From Vallicoccus soli (GTDB lineage Bacteria > Actinomycetota > Actinomycetes > Motilibacterales > Motilibacteraceae), in the NCBI RefSeq assembly GCF_003594885.1, contig NZ_QZEZ01000003.1, positions 1 through 64,000 on the forward strand: 64,000 bases of DNA, in the 5' to 3' direction. Positions 26,111 to 34,700 of this stretch are shown one piece after another. The translations under genes and the position numbers were made by a program. The notes beneath the pieces were generated by a model, which searched no databases, had not been told where the DNA came from, and was given only the letters and a program-made list of their open reading frames with translations. How positions within the stretch are numbered: the first letter of the stretch is position 1; the number at the start of each line of letters is the position of its first letter.

Positions 26111-26126
26111 GCCGGCGGGTCAGCGG
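26104..26126. terminator. Inverted repeat containing both convergent stop codons (Rieske / DUF3710)
   Basis: CCGCTGA (26104-26110) pairs perfectly with TCAGCGG (26120-26126) around a 9-base loop, again with one stop codon in each arm. Confidence 0.45.
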
Positions 26127-26971
26127 ACCTCGGTGATCTCCGGGCCGCGCTCGAAGGGCTTGAGGTCGTCGCGCGCGGGGGCGCCGGCGTCGTCGGCGCC
26201 GCCCTCCTCGGCCGGGGCCTGCTCCTGCTGGTCCTCGTCGACCTGCGCCTGGGGCGGGAGGCGCAGCGGGATCGGCTCGCGCGGCGCCATGGCCGTGCCG
26301 CCGCGGACGACGACGATCCCGCGGAAGAGCGCCTCGAGCGGCTCGGCCGCGGCCGGGTCGACGGCCGCGACGCCGGAGAAGACGCCGCGCAGGAACCAGC
26401 GCGGACCGTCGACGCCGACGAAGCGCACCGCCTGGCGCCCGACCTGCCCGTCGGGCAGGCGCACCGGCACCTCGGCGAGCAGCTCCGTGCCGAGGGCGCT
26501 CTGGCGCTCCCCCGCCCGGCCGCCCTGGCCGAGGATCCCCTGCGCGATCTCGCGGCGGACGTCCGACCAGACGCCCTCGGTGCGGGGGGCCGCGAAGGCC
26601 TGCACCTGCACGGCGCCCTGGCCGAGCACCGCCGCGACGCTCACGACCTGCTGGGAGGACTGGTCCATCTCGACGCGCAGCTCCATGCCCTGCACGCCCG
26701 GCAGCCAGATGCCACCGAGGTCCACGCGCCCGCCCTCGGCGGGGTCGTCCACCTCGGTCACGTCGAACGGACCGCCGCTGCGGTCCACGGCGCCCGCGGC
26801 GCGCGGGGGCGCACCAGCGCCCCCGGGGGCCCCGGGGGCCCCGGGGCCCGCAGAACCCCCATCCCCGTCCCCGGGCCCGTCCTCGGCCCCGTCGGCGGCG
26901 CTCGCCACGACCTCGTCGGTCCCCGGCGCGGCGTCCTCGCCCTTCTTGCGGCGGCGTCCGAACACGGTCAT
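26120..26971 (-). CDS. DUF3710 domain protein
   Basis: The 283-residue protein belongs to the actinobacterial DUF3710 family, of unknown function. It starts [11 protein letters not shown], typical of the family, followed by a low-complexity acidic and Gly/Pro-Ala region (to about residue 60), then the conserved domain ([70 protein letters not shown]) and an acidic tail. ATG at 26971 overlaps the dut stop (ATGA). It corresponds to Rv2696c by order. The conserved coupling to dut suggests a link to nucleotide or stress metabolism, but that is inference. Confidence 0.9.
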   Translation of the reverse strand: MTVFGRRRKKGEDAAPGTDEVVASAADGAEDGPGDGDGGSAGPGAPGAPGGAGAPPRAAGAVDRSGGPFDVTEVDDPAEGGRVDLGGIWLPGVQGMELRVEMDQSSQQVVSVAAVLGQGAVQVQAFAAPRTEGVWSDVRREIAQGILGQGGRAGERQSALGTELLAEVPVRLPDGQVGRQAVRFVGVDGPRWFLRGVFSGVAAVDPAAAEPLEALFRGIVVVRGGTAMAPREPIPLRLPPQAQVDEDQQEQAPAEEGGADDAGAPARDDLKPFERGPEITEVR

Positions 26972-27516
26972 CCCCCTCCTGGCGCCGTGACCGGCGCCGA
27001 CGTGCGGTGGTGCTCCCCGGCGGGCGCCGGCACCGGCGCGCCGTACCCGGTGGAGCCGTGCCCGCCCTCGCCGCGGGCGGACCCCGGCAGGGCGTCGACG
27101 AGCTCGAACGCGGCCCGCTCGACGCGCTGGACGACGAGCTGCGCGACCCGGTCGCCGCGGCGCAGGCGCACCGGCTCGGCCGGGTCGAGGTTGACGAGGC
27201 AGACCTTCACCTCGCCGCGGTAGCCCGCGTCCACGGTGCCCGGCGCGTTGACGATGCTCACCCCGTGCCGGGCCGCGAGGCCCGAGCGGGGGTGCACGAA
27301 GCCCGCGTAGCCCTCCGGCAGCGCGAGCGCGACCCCGGTGCCGACGAGGCGCCGCTCGCCCGGCGCCAGCTCGACGTCCTCGCGGGTGCACAGGTCGGCG
27401 CCCGCGTCGCCCGGGTGCGCGTACGCCGGCACCGGCAGGCCGGGGTCGAGGCGCTGCAGCAGCACCCGCACGCCCGTCGGGGCCGGGCCGGGCGCGCCGT
27501 CGCGGTGGCTGGTCAT
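26968..27516 (-). CDS. dut: Deoxyuridine 5'-triphosphate nucleotidohydrolase (dUTPase)
   Basis: The trimeric dUTPase hydrolyses dUTP to dUMP, keeping uracil out of DNA and feeding thymidylate synthesis. The 182 residues carry all five motifs: DAGADL (I), [11 protein letters not shown] (II), [11 protein letters not shown] (III, with the catalytic Asp), [13 protein letters not shown] (IV) and the C-terminal Gly-rich loop [12 protein letters not shown] (V). A 25-residue extension follows motif V. The ATG at 27516 begins MTSHRDG. Its stop overlaps DUF3710 by ATGA, and the DUF885 gene ends 11 bp upstream, so the three may be one transcript. Confidence 0.97.
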   Translation of the reverse strand: MTSHRDGAPGPAPTGVRVLLQRLDPGLPVPAYAHPGDAGADLCTREDVELAPGERRLVGTGVALALPEGYAGFVHPRSGLAARHGVSIVNAPGTVDAGYRGEVKVCLVNLDPAEPVRLRRGDRVAQLVVQRVERAAFELVDALPGSARGEGGHGSTGYGAPVPAPAGEHHRTSAPVTAPGGG

Positions 27517-27527
27517 CGCGCCCGACC

Positions 27528-29210
27528 CTACCCGCCGGTCCCGGCGGGCTCCGCGCGCCCGAAGAGGCTGCGCTCCATGAGCGAGACCGGCAGGCGGCCC
27601 GAGCCCGCGGCGCGGTCGTGGAACGCGCGCAGCGTGCCCCGGCCCTCGGCGAGCCAGCGCTCGCGCAGCCGCGCGATCTCCAGGGCCCCGGTGAGGTACG
27701 ACGCCGCCTGCGTCGGCCAGGCGCAGTAGCGCAGGACCTCGGCGCGGGCGGTCTCGCGCGAGAGCGAGGTGCGGGTGGCCATGTGCTCGACCGCCTCCTC
27801 GACCGACATCTCCCCCAGGTGCAGGGAGGTGTCGACGACGATGCGCGCGGCGCGGAACAGGCGCATGTCGCGCTGGGCGAGCTCCTGCTGCGGGGTGGTG
27901 AAGAAGCCCTGCTCGCGCATGAGGTCCTCGGAGTAGAGGCCCCACCCCTCCACCACGTAGGTCGAGCCGAAGAGCGTGCGCAGGACCCGGGCGCCGCCCG
28001 GCGCCCGGCCGGAGGCGATCCAGGCGAAGTGCCAGTGGTGCCCGGGGTAGGCCTCGTGCACCGTGATGGACCACAGGGTCGAGCGGCTGTTCGTCGCCAG
28101 CCGCTGCTGCACCTGCTCCGGCGTCGCGCCCTCCGGCGGGTAGGGCACGAAGAAGTGCCCGGTGCCGCGCCCGGCGAAGGGCGGCGGCTGGATGTAGTGC
28201 GCGACGGCGAGCATGCCGCGGGTGAAGGGCGCGGAGGGGACGACGCGGCACTCCTCGCCGTCCGGCAGCGTCACGAGGTCGCGCTCGGCGCAGAAGGCGC
28301 GGGCGCGCGCCGTCGCCTCGCGGTACTCGGCCAGCAGCTCCTCCGGCGACGCGGCGTGGTCCGCGTTGAGCTCCTCGAGCAGGGCGCGCCAGTCCGCGCC
28401 GTCCCCGCCGCCGCGCAGCGCCGCGGTGCGCGAGCGCAGGTCGTCGAGCAGGGCGTCGTACGCCTCCCGGCCCCGCTCGCGCATCGCGCGGGCGCCGTAG
28501 GGCAGGCCCTCCGCGTCGCGCAGCAGGGCGTCGTAGCGCTCCTCCCCGAGGGCCCAGCTCCCGCGCGCCCGCCCGGCCAGCTCCTCCAGGTGCGCCCCGA
28601 AGCGCTCGTACGCCGCCGCGGCCCGCTCACCGGCCTCCTCGACCCCCGCGCGGCGCGCCTCGTCGGGGTCGAGCTGGCCCGCGACCGAGCGCGCGTACGC
28701 CGCGCCCGCGGCGACCTGGCCCAGCGACCGGCGCAGCAGGACGGGGTCGGCGAGGTCGGGGTCGAGGTTGGCCTCGCCCTGCGCCAGCAGCGCGGGGGTC
28801 GCGTCGAGGCGCGCGGCGACGGCCCGGGCGAGCGGGCCCGGCTCGCGCAGGCGGTGCAGCAGCAGGCCGTGCACGCCGGACAGCGCGGTCCCGGCGTAGG
28901 TGTCGGCGCTGCGCCGCCAGGGCGCCCAGTCGCGCAGCGCCCGCCGCCCCCGCAGCACCATGAGGACCAGGTCGCGGTCGATGCGCTCGTCGTCGTCGAG
29001 GTCGCCGTCCGCCAGCGCGCCGAAGCGCTCGAGCCAGGCGTCCTCGCGCGCCTCGCGCGCCGCGACCGCCGCGGCCGACAGGTCGGGGAGGCGCTCGTCG
29101 TGCTCGGTGAGGCCCAGCGCGCTGCCCAGCGTCGGGCTGGCCTCGAGCTGGTCGGCGGCGAGCTCGAGGGCCAGGGCGTCGAACGGGCGCGCGGGGGGCG
29201 GCAGCGGCAT
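27528..29210 (-). CDS. DUF885 domain protein (putative metallopeptidase)
   Basis: The 560-residue soluble protein belongs to the DUF885 family. The conserved motif HEAYPGHHW near residue 380 is predicted to bind a divalent metal, and [14 protein letters not shown] and the Tyr-rich [10 protein letters not shown] segment also match the family, which is related to M3/M2-like gluzincin folds; enzymatic activity is largely inferred. There is no signal peptide, so it should be cytosolic. The ATG at 29210 gives [13 protein letters not shown]. It lies 11 bp upstream of dut on the same strand, a position empty in the mycobacterial order I remember, so it may be an insertion. Confidence 0.88.
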   Translation of the reverse strand: MPLPPPARPFDALALELAADQLEASPTLGSALGLTEHDERLPDLSAAAVAAREAREDAWLERFGALADGDLDDDERIDRDLVLMVLRGRRALRDWAPWRRSADTYAGTALSGVHGLLLHRLREPGPLARAVAARLDATPALLAQGEANLDPDLADPVLLRRSLGQVAAGAAYARSVAGQLDPDEARRAGVEEAGERAAAAYERFGAHLEELAGRARGSWALGEERYDALLRDAEGLPYGARAMRERGREAYDALLDDLRSRTAALRGGGDGADWRALLEELNADHAASPEELLAEYREATARARAFCAERDLVTLPDGEECRVVPSAPFTRGMLAVAHYIQPPPFAGRGTGHFFVPYPPEGATPEQVQQRLATNSRSTLWSITVHEAYPGHHWHFAWIASGRAPGGARVLRTLFGSTYVVEGWGLYSEDLMREQGFFTTPQQELAQRDMRLFRAARIVVDTSLHLGEMSVEEAVEHMATRTSLSRETARAEVLRYCAWPTQAASYLTGALEIARLRERWLAEGRGTLRAFHDRAAGSGRLPVSLMERSLFGRAEPAGTGG

Positions 29211-29308
29211 GGGGCGACCCTAGGCGAGCGCTCCGACGGGACCGGCGGGACGGCCCCGCGGCGCCGCCGGGCCGCTCCCCCGCGGGCGGCGCGTGGCAGG
29301 CTGGGCGG

Positions 29309-29860
29309 GTGGCGAGCACGCGCGGGACGGACCGGCCGGCGGCGGCGCAGGGGCCGGTGCGCTACCGCGAGCGCATCGGCGCCCCCTGGTGGATGTGGGC
29401 GACCCTCGTGGCCCTGGCGCTGAGCGCCTGGCTCGTCATGCTCGTGGTCCTGGGCCCGCTCGGCGCGCTCTGGACGGCGCTCGCGGTGCTGCTGCTCGGC
29501 GGCACGGGGCTGGTGCGCTCCGCCGCCGTCGTCGAGGTGCGCCTGGGGGGCGACGGGGAGCTGCGCGCGGGCCGCGCGCGGCTCCCGCTGTCGGTCGCGG
29601 GCGCCGTGGTGCCGCTCGACGCCGAGCGCGCCGCGCACGCACGCGGTCCGGGGATCGACGCGCGCGCCTACCACCTGCTGCGCGGCTGGGTCCCCACCGC
29701 CGTCCTCGTCGAGGTCCGCGACCCGAGGGACCCGACGCCCTACTGGTACGTCTCGACCCGCCGCCCCGAGCGCCTGGCGCGGGCGCTCGAGGAGGCCCGC
29801 CCCGGCGCCGCGGGCGCTCCCTCGCGGGGCGCGCCCGGGGACGGAGCGGGCCCGGGCTGA
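29309..29860 (+). CDS. DUF3093 membrane protein
   Basis: The 183-residue protein has two membrane helices near residues 28-68 (WWMWATLVALALSAWLVMLVV and LGALWTALAVLLLGGTGLV) and a soluble C-terminal domain with the DUF3093 hallmark VEVRDPRDPTPYWYVSTRRP. The family is actinobacterial and of unknown function. It starts with GTG at 29309. By order it matches Rv2698, next to dut and DUF4193. The C-terminus (last 25 residues) is Gly/Ala/Pro-rich and variable. It converges with DUF4193 across a hairpin. Confidence 0.88.
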   Translation: MASTRGTDRPAAAQGPVRYRERIGAPWWMWATLVALALSAWLVMLVVLGPLGALWTALAVLLLGGTGLVRSAAVVEVRLGGDGELRAGRARLPLSVAGAVVPLDAERAAHARGPGIDARAYHLLRGWVPTAVLVEVRDPRDPTPYWYVSTRRPERLARALEEARPGAAGAPSRGAPGDGAGPG

Positions 29861-29901
29861 GCTCCCCCGCCCCGGCGGCTCACCGGGCGGGGGTCGTGCG
29901 C

Positions 29902-29930
29902 GGCCGGGCACCCCGCTGCGGGGTCCGGCC
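29902..29930. terminator. Terminator between DUF3093 and DUF4193
   Basis: GGCCGG/CCGGCC and ACCCCG/CGGGGT stack around a 3-base loop with a 2-base bulge on the left arm. It lies between the two convergent stop codons. Confidence 0.55.
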
Positions 29931-29944
29931 GGCGGTCGTGCGCG

Positions 29945-30241
29945 TCAGGCGCACTCGGTGCAGACGAGCTGCCCGCCGTCCTCGCTGGCGAGCTGGCTGC
30001 GGTGGTGCACGAGGAAGCACACCGAGCAGGTGAACTCGTCCGCCTGGCGCGGGAGCACCCGCACCGAGAGCTCCTCGTTGGACAGGTCGGCGCCCGGCAG
30101 CTCGAGGTTCTCCGCGAGCTCGGCCTCGTCGACGTCGACGGTGCTGGCGCCCTTGTCGACCCGCCGGGCCTTCAGCTCCTCGATGCTGTCCTCGTTGATG
30201 TCGTCGTCGGTCTTGCGCGGGGTGTCGTAGTCGGTGGCCAT
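29945..30241 (-). CDS. DUF4193 zinc-ribbon-like protein
   Basis: The 98-residue protein matches the actinobacterial DUF4193 family. The acidic N-terminal half starts MATDYDTPRKTDDDINEDS, and the C-terminal half carries two CxxC pairs (CSVCFLVHHRS and LVCTECA), which should form a zinc ribbon. The function is unknown; a nucleic-acid or RNA-polymerase-associated role would fit the fold but is a guess. ATG at 30241 has GGGGGAG upstream. It is the equivalent of Rv2699c beside suhB. The 270-bp gap upstream is unusually long and contains a hairpin and a possible ECF-type promoter for the opposite gene. Confidence 0.93.
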   Translation of the reverse strand: MATDYDTPRKTDDDINEDSIEELKARRVDKGASTVDVDEAELAENLELPGADLSNEELSVRVLPRQADEFTCSVCFLVHHRSQLASEDGGQLVCTECA

Positions 30242-30331
30242 GCTCGGGGCTCCCCCTCGGGTGCTGCTGTCGTGTCCGTCGCGCGGCTAACGCGGGCGGG
30301 GCCCGGTTCATGCCCGCCGTCGGGCCGCAGA

Positions 30332-30362
30332 TGGTACCGACCCGCGGGCCGGTCCCGTACCA
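30332..30362. promoter_or_regulatory. Inverted repeat between DUF4193 and the 30512 gene
   Basis: TGGTACCGACC (30332-30342) and GGTCCCGTACCA (30351-30362) pair except for one extra base, with a loop of 8. It could be an operator shared by the two divergent genes. Confidence 0.4.
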
Positions 30363-30422
30363 CCGCGCCCCTCACGCGTCGTGGCAGGGCGAGGACGAGC
30401 AGTCACCACCGGCCGCGGTCGC

Positions 30423-30446
30423 AACCAAACGCGGCGCCCGGACGTC
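30423..30446 (+). promoter_or_regulatory. Possible ECF-type promoter
   Basis: AACC (30423-30426), a 16-base spacer and CGTC (30443-30446) match the general ECF sigma-factor pattern and point toward the gene at 30512. This rests on pattern only. Confidence 0.3.
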
Positions 30447-30511
30447 GTACAGGCGAGGACGGGACCGGCGGGACGCCCTGCGGGGGCGCCCGCGACGCGC
30501 GAGGAGGCGCC

Positions 30512-30739
30512 ATGGGTGAGTTCGCGACGGAGCTGCGCCGGCGGGTGCTGGTGGCCGAGCAGGCCCTGCTGGCCGCCCGGTCCGACGGCGACGACTACCT
30601 GCAGGCCGTGCACACGGGCGAGCTGGAGTCGCTGCGGCGGCTCGCGGCCGCCCACGGGGTGGCGCTCGCGCGCACCCTGCCCGAGCAGGCGCCGCCGGCA
30701 CCCGTCGCGCTGCCCGAGCGCGAGCCGGTCGCGGGCTAG
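30512..30739 (+). CDS. Small hypothetical protein (75 aa)
   Basis: I do not recognise a named family. The ATG at 30512 has GAGGAGG nine bases upstream, a strong ribosome site. The 75 residues form an amphipathic helical stretch (ATELRRRVLVAEQALLAARS, DGDDYLQAVHTGELESLRRL) and a Pro/Ala-rich acidic tail. There is no signal peptide, membrane segment or Cys. It converges with suhB 28 bp away and may be under an ECF-type promoter. The neighbourhood in related genomes often has a small variable gene here. Confidence 0.7.
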   Translation: MGEFATELRRRVLVAEQALLAARSDGDDYLQAVHTGELESLRRLAAAHGVALARTLPEQAPPAPVALPEREPVAG

Positions 30740-30767
30740 GCGCCCGGCCGGCCCCCCGCCCCGCCGC

Positions 30768-31577
30768 TCAGGCGGGCCAGGAGGCCGGCCAGGCCGCGTC
30801 GAGCAGGGCGTGCAGGTCGTCGAAGAGCGGGTCCGCCGCCGCGAGCACGAGCTCCTCGGACTCGGGGGCGCCGCGCAGCCCGCCGACCCGCACGCCCGCC
30901 TCGCGCGCCACGAGGGCCGCCGCCGCGACGTCCCAGTGGTGGGTGCCGCGCTCGAAGTACGCGTCGTGCCGTCCCCCGGCCACGCCGCACAGGTCGAGCG
31001 CCGCCGACCCCGCGCGGCGCAGGTCGCGCACCCGCGGCAGCACCTGCGCGGCCACCTGCGCCTGCAGCGCGCGGTGGCGCGCCTCGTAGCTGAAGCCGGT
31101 GGCGACGAGCGCCTGCCCGAGGTCCGCGCCGCGCCCGCGCCGCAGGGGCCGGCCGTCGAGGTGGGCCCCGCCCCCGCGGGTCGCGGTCCAGGTCTCGCCG
31201 AGCGCCGGGGCGGCCACGACGCTGGCCACCACCTCGCCGTCGACCTCCGCGGCGATGCTCACGGCCCACTCCGGCAGGCCGTACAGGTAGTTGACGGTCC
31301 CGTCGATCGGGTCGACCACCCAGCGCACCCCGGTGCTGCCGGTGGCCGCGGCGCCCTCCTCCCCCAGCACGCCGTCGTCCGGGCGCTCGGCCCGCAGCGT
31401 GCGGACGACGAGCTCCTCCGACCCCCGGTCCATCGCCGTGACGACGTCGGTGGGGCTCGTCTTCGTGGCGGCCACGTCGAGGTCGGCCGGGCGCTCCTGC
31501 ACCAGGAAGCGCCCGGCGGCGCGGGCGGCGCGCAGGGCGAGGTCGAGCAGGTCGGCGGGCGCGGGCGCGGTGCTCAC
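30768..31577 (-). CDS. suhB: Inositol monophosphatase family protein
   Basis: The 269-residue protein is a Mg-dependent inositol-1-phosphatase, supplying myo-inositol for phosphatidylinositol and mycothiol, or a related sugar phosphatase. Metal ligands are visible in GEEG (near 72), DPIDGTVNYLYG (the WVVDPIDGT motif, about 90-99) and the C-terminal WDVAAAALVAREAG motif. GTG at 31577 gives MSTAPAPADL. It lies 13 bp downstream of the ferrochelatase gene, so the two are probably co-transcribed. In the conserved order it corresponds to Rv2701c. Confidence 0.94.
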   Translation of the reverse strand: MSTAPAPADLLDLALRAARAAGRFLVQERPADLDVAATKTSPTDVVTAMDRGSEELVVRTLRAERPDDGVLGEEGAAATGSTGVRWVVDPIDGTVNYLYGLPEWAVSIAAEVDGEVVASVVAAPALGETWTATRGGGAHLDGRPLRRGRGADLGQALVATGFSYEARHRALQAQVAAQVLPRVRDLRRAGSAALDLCGVAGGRHDAYFERGTHHWDVAAAALVAREAGVRVGGLRGAPESEELVLAAADPLFDDLHALLDAAWPASWPA

Positions 31578-31590
31578 CCGCCCATCCTCG

Positions 31591-32664
31591 TCAGTCGCGA
31601 CCGCACAGGGCGGGGCGGGGTCCGCGCAGGTTGCGGCAGCAGCCGACCGGGCACACGTCGTGGCTCGGCGGCAGGGCCCCCACCGCGGGGCGCGCGGGGC
31701 GCGCGCCGGCCTCGGCCTCGTCCCGCTCGACCACGAGCTCGCGCAGCGCCGCGACGAACCGGGGGTCGGTGCCCACCGTCGCCGCGCGCTGGTACGGCAG
31801 CCCGAGCCGCTCCGCGGTCTCCCGGGCCTCGGTGTCGAGGTCGTAGACGACCTCCATGTGGTCGCTGACGAAGCCGATGGGGGCCACGACGACGCCGGGC
31901 ACGCCCTCGCCGTGCAGGGCCTCGAGGTGGTCGTTGACGTCCGGCTCGAGCCACGGCTGGGTGGGCGGCCCGGAGCGGCTGCAGTAGACGAGGTCCCAGC
32001 GGTGCGCGCGCCCGGTGCGCCGCGCCACCTCCGCGGCGACGACCTCGGCGACGGCGCGGTGCTGGCGCTCGTACGCCCCGCCCTCCGGCCCGGCGGCCGC
32101 GGCCATCCCGGTGGGGATCGAGTGCGTGGTGAAGGCGATCGCGGCGCCCTCGCGCGCCCCCTCGGGCAGCGCGGCGAGGGAGTCCACCACGGCGTCCACG
32201 GTCGGCGCGACGAAGCCGGGGTGGTTGAAGTAGTGGCGCACCTTGTCCAGGGCGGGCGCGCCGGGGACCTCGGCGGTGGCCGCCGCGAGGTCCTCGCGGT
32301 ACTGCCGGCAGCCCGAGTACGAGGCGTAGGCGGACGTCACGACGCACAGGGCGCGGCGCACGCCGTCGTCGCGCATCTGCGCGAGCGCGTCGCGCAGGTA
32401 GGGGTCCCAGTTGCGGTTGCCCCAGTAGACCGGCACGTCGACCCCGTGCTCGCCGAAGTCGCGGCGCAGGGCCTCGAGCAGGTCGCGGTTCTGGCCGTTG
32501 ATCGGGCTCACGCCGCCGAAGAGCATGTAGTGCTCCCCCACGGCCGCCAGGCGCTCGCGCGGGATGCCGCGGCCGCGGGTGACGTTCTCGAGGAAGGGGA
32601 TCACGTCGTCGGGGCCCTCGGGCCCGCCGAACGACACCAGGAGCACCGCGTCGTACGTCTTCAC
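31591..32664 (-). CDS. cpfC: Coproporphyrin III ferrochelatase
   Basis: The 357-residue enzyme inserts Fe(II) into coproporphyrin III, the actinobacterial and firmicute route to heme (formerly called HemH). It starts [20 protein letters not shown] and has the family motifs [24 protein letters not shown] (catalytic His) and [19 protein letters not shown] (Glu ligand). The C-terminus has the cysteine-rich CPVGCC motif, and YSGCRQY supplies a fourth Cys, as in actinobacterial [2Fe-2S] ferrochelatases. ATG at 32664. It precedes suhB by 13 bp and is divergent from the MFS gene by 183 bp. No other heme gene is in the window. Confidence 0.96.
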   Translation of the reverse strand: MKTYDAVLLVSFGGPEGPDDVIPFLENVTRGRGIPRERLAAVGEHYMLFGGVSPINGQNRDLLEALRRDFGEHGVDVPVYWGNRNWDPYLRDALAQMRDDGVRRALCVVTSAYASYSGCRQYREDLAAATAEVPGAPALDKVRHYFNHPGFVAPTVDAVVDSLAALPEGAREGAAIAFTTHSIPTGMAAAAGPEGGAYERQHRAVAEVVAAEVARRTGRAHRWDLVYCSRSGPPTQPWLEPDVNDHLEALHGEGVPGVVVAPIGFVSDHMEVVYDLDTEARETAERLGLPYQRAATVGTDPRFVAALRELVVERDEAEAGARPARPAVGALPPSHDVCPVGCCRNLRGPRPALCGRD

Positions 32665-32847
32665 GGCACGATCCTCGCAGCGCCCCCGGGCGCGCGCAGG
32701 GCGGGACCGGGGTGGCGGTCCTCACGCCGCCGCCGCTCGCAAACCTGTCGGCGGCGGGGCCCGGCGTGCGCGAGGCTGGTGGAGGGGCTGCCGGGCGGCA
32801 GCACCGCCGCGGCGCGCGCAGCCCGCGGCGCGACGACGGGGAGGGCG

Positions 32848-34287
32848 ATGTTCCGGCCGTACCGGGAGGTGCTGGCGCTCCCGGGCGCCCTGGCGTTCTC
32901 CGCCGCGGGCGTCCTGGCGCGCCTGCCGATCTCCATGCTCGGCATCGGCACCGTGCTGCTCGTCGAGGGCGCGCGGGGGTCGTACGCGCTCGCCGGCGCG
33001 GTCTCCGCGGTGCTCGTCGTCGTCGCGGCGGTCATGGCCCCGCAGGTCGCGCGGCTCGTGGACCGCTCCGGGCAGGCGCGGGTCCTCGTCCCCGCCGTCC
33101 TCGTGCACACCGGCGGCGTGCTCGCGCTCGTCGCGTGCGCGCTCACCGACCTGCCCGCCTGGACGCTCTTCGCCGCCGCCGTCGTCGCCGGCTCGGTGCA
33201 GGGCTCGGTGGGCGCGCTGGTCCGCGCGCGGTGGAACGCGCTGCTCGGCTCCAGCCCCCGCCTGCACGCGGCCTTCAGCCTGGAGTCCGTCCTCGACGAG
33301 GTCGTCTTCGTCGTCGGGCCGCTGCTCGTCACGACCCTGGCGACCGCGGTCGCGCCCGCCGCCGGCCTGCTGGCGGCCGCGGTGGCCGCGCTCGTCGGCG
33401 GGCTCGCCCTGGCGGCCCAGCGGCGGACGGAGCCGCCGACGACCGGCCGCCCGGCCGGCGCCGGGACGTCGGTGGCGGGGTCGCCCGGGATGCTCGCGCT
33501 CGCGGCCGTCTTCGTCTTCGTCGGCGGGCTCTTCGGCTCCGCGGAGATCGTCACCGTCGCGTTCACCGAGGAGCGGGGCAGCCCCGGAGCGGCGGGCCCC
33601 GTCCTGGCGGCCTTCGCCGGCGGGAGCATGGTCGCGGGGCTGCTGTACGGCGCCGTGCACTGGCGCTCCGGCAGCGGCGTCCGCTTCCGCCTCGCGGTCG
33701 TGGCCCTGGCGGTCGGCGTGCTGGCCCTGCCCCTCGTCGACGGGGTGCTCGCGCTCGCGCTCGTGCTGGCCGTCGCCGGCGTGACGATCTCGCCGACGAT
33801 CATCGCGGGCAACGCGCTCGTGCAGTCGCTCGTGGCGCCGCAGCGCCTGACCGAGGGGCTCACCTGGCTCTCGACCGGCATCGGCCTCGGCATCGCCGGC
33901 GGCTCGGCCCTGGCCGGCCCGGTCATCGACGAGCACGGTGCGCGGGCCGCGTTCCTCGTCACGTCCGGCAGCGGCGTCCTCGCCGCGGTGCTCGCGGTGG
34001 CGGCGGCCCGCTACCTCGTGGAGCGGCCCGCCCCGGCCACCGCGGCGACGGTCGTGCTGCCGGACGCGGCCACCGTCACCCTCCCCGACGCCCAGCGGGG
34101 CGCCGCCCCGCTCGGCGACGCCTCGGCGCCCGCCGTCCCCGAGGGCGGCTGGGCCGCCGGCGCGGCCGGCGCCACCGGCGCGGCCCCCGGCCCCGGCGGG
34201 GCACCGGCCGGGCGCGGCGGGCGCGGTGGGCGCGCTGGGCGCGGCGGGCACGACCAGGGCCGCGGAGCCCGCGGGGCCGCGTCCTAG
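32848..34287 (+). CDS. Major facilitator superfamily transporter
   Basis: The 479-residue protein has about 12 hydrophobic segments in residues 1-395 (LALPGALAFSAAGVLARLP, LAGAVSAVLVVVAAVMAPQVARLVDRSG with the A-motif-like loop, WLSTGIGLGIAGGSALAGP) and a Gly/Ala-rich soluble tail of about 80 residues that ends in RGG/GRGG repeats. It resembles actinobacterial MFS exporters of unknown substrate. The ATG at 32848 has GGGGAGGG immediately upstream. The upstream frame is open but not coding. The repeat tail is likely disordered and cytosolic. No regulator lies beside it. Confidence 0.88.
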   Translation: MFRPYREVLALPGALAFSAAGVLARLPISMLGIGTVLLVEGARGSYALAGAVSAVLVVVAAVMAPQVARLVDRSGQARVLVPAVLVHTGGVLALVACALTDLPAWTLFAAAVVAGSVQGSVGALVRARWNALLGSSPRLHAAFSLESVLDEVVFVVGPLLVTTLATAVAPAAGLLAAAVAALVGGLALAAQRRTEPPTTGRPAGAGTSVAGSPGMLALAAVFVFVGGLFGSAEIVTVAFTEERGSPGAAGPVLAAFAGGSMVAGLLYGAVHWRSGSGVRFRLAVVALAVGVLALPLVDGVLALALVLAVAGVTISPTIIAGNALVQSLVAPQRLTEGLTWLSTGIGLGIAGGSALAGPVIDEHGARAAFLVTSGSGVLAAVLAVAAARYLVERPAPATAATVVLPDAATVTLPDAQRGAAPLGDASAPAVPEGGWAAGAAGATGAAPGPGGAPAGRGGRGGRAGRGGHDQGRGARGAAS

Positions 34288-34700
34288 CGGCGCACCGGGC
34301 GGAGGGGCTCACCGGCCGGCCGGGTCGCGCACCGCGGGCGCGCCCACCCGGGTGCCCGTTCCGCACCCACGACGGGTCCCCCGGAACGGCGTGCCGGGCC
34401 TGCGGAGCCGCGACACGCCCAGCACCCGTTGCGCGGAGGGGACGCGCGGCCCCTGCACCCCGGCTGCGCGCAGCGGAGCCGCACCGTGCGCGCCGGCGAG
34501 CAGCGCGGCGCCACCGCCGCGGCGCCCGGTGTGCGGCAGCAGGTGCGCGTCCCGCGCACCCGACCGGTCGTCGCCCGCGGCGTGCCGCGCTGGCGGGGCG
34601 ACGGCACGCGGGCACCGGTGGCGCGCCCGGGGCAGGGGGGCTGCGCGTACGGCCCCCGGGGCGCGACCACCCGCGGCGTCCGGGCGCTGCCCGCCCGCCG
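34288..34700. other. 413-bp gap, no gene seen
   Basis: Between the MFS transporter and the 34701 membrane gene I find no frame with a supported start or family signature. The open frames on both strands are Arg/Ala/Gly-rich and typical of out-of-frame GC-rich DNA. No tRNA-like cloverleaf or hairpin of note was seen. Confidence 0.6.
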
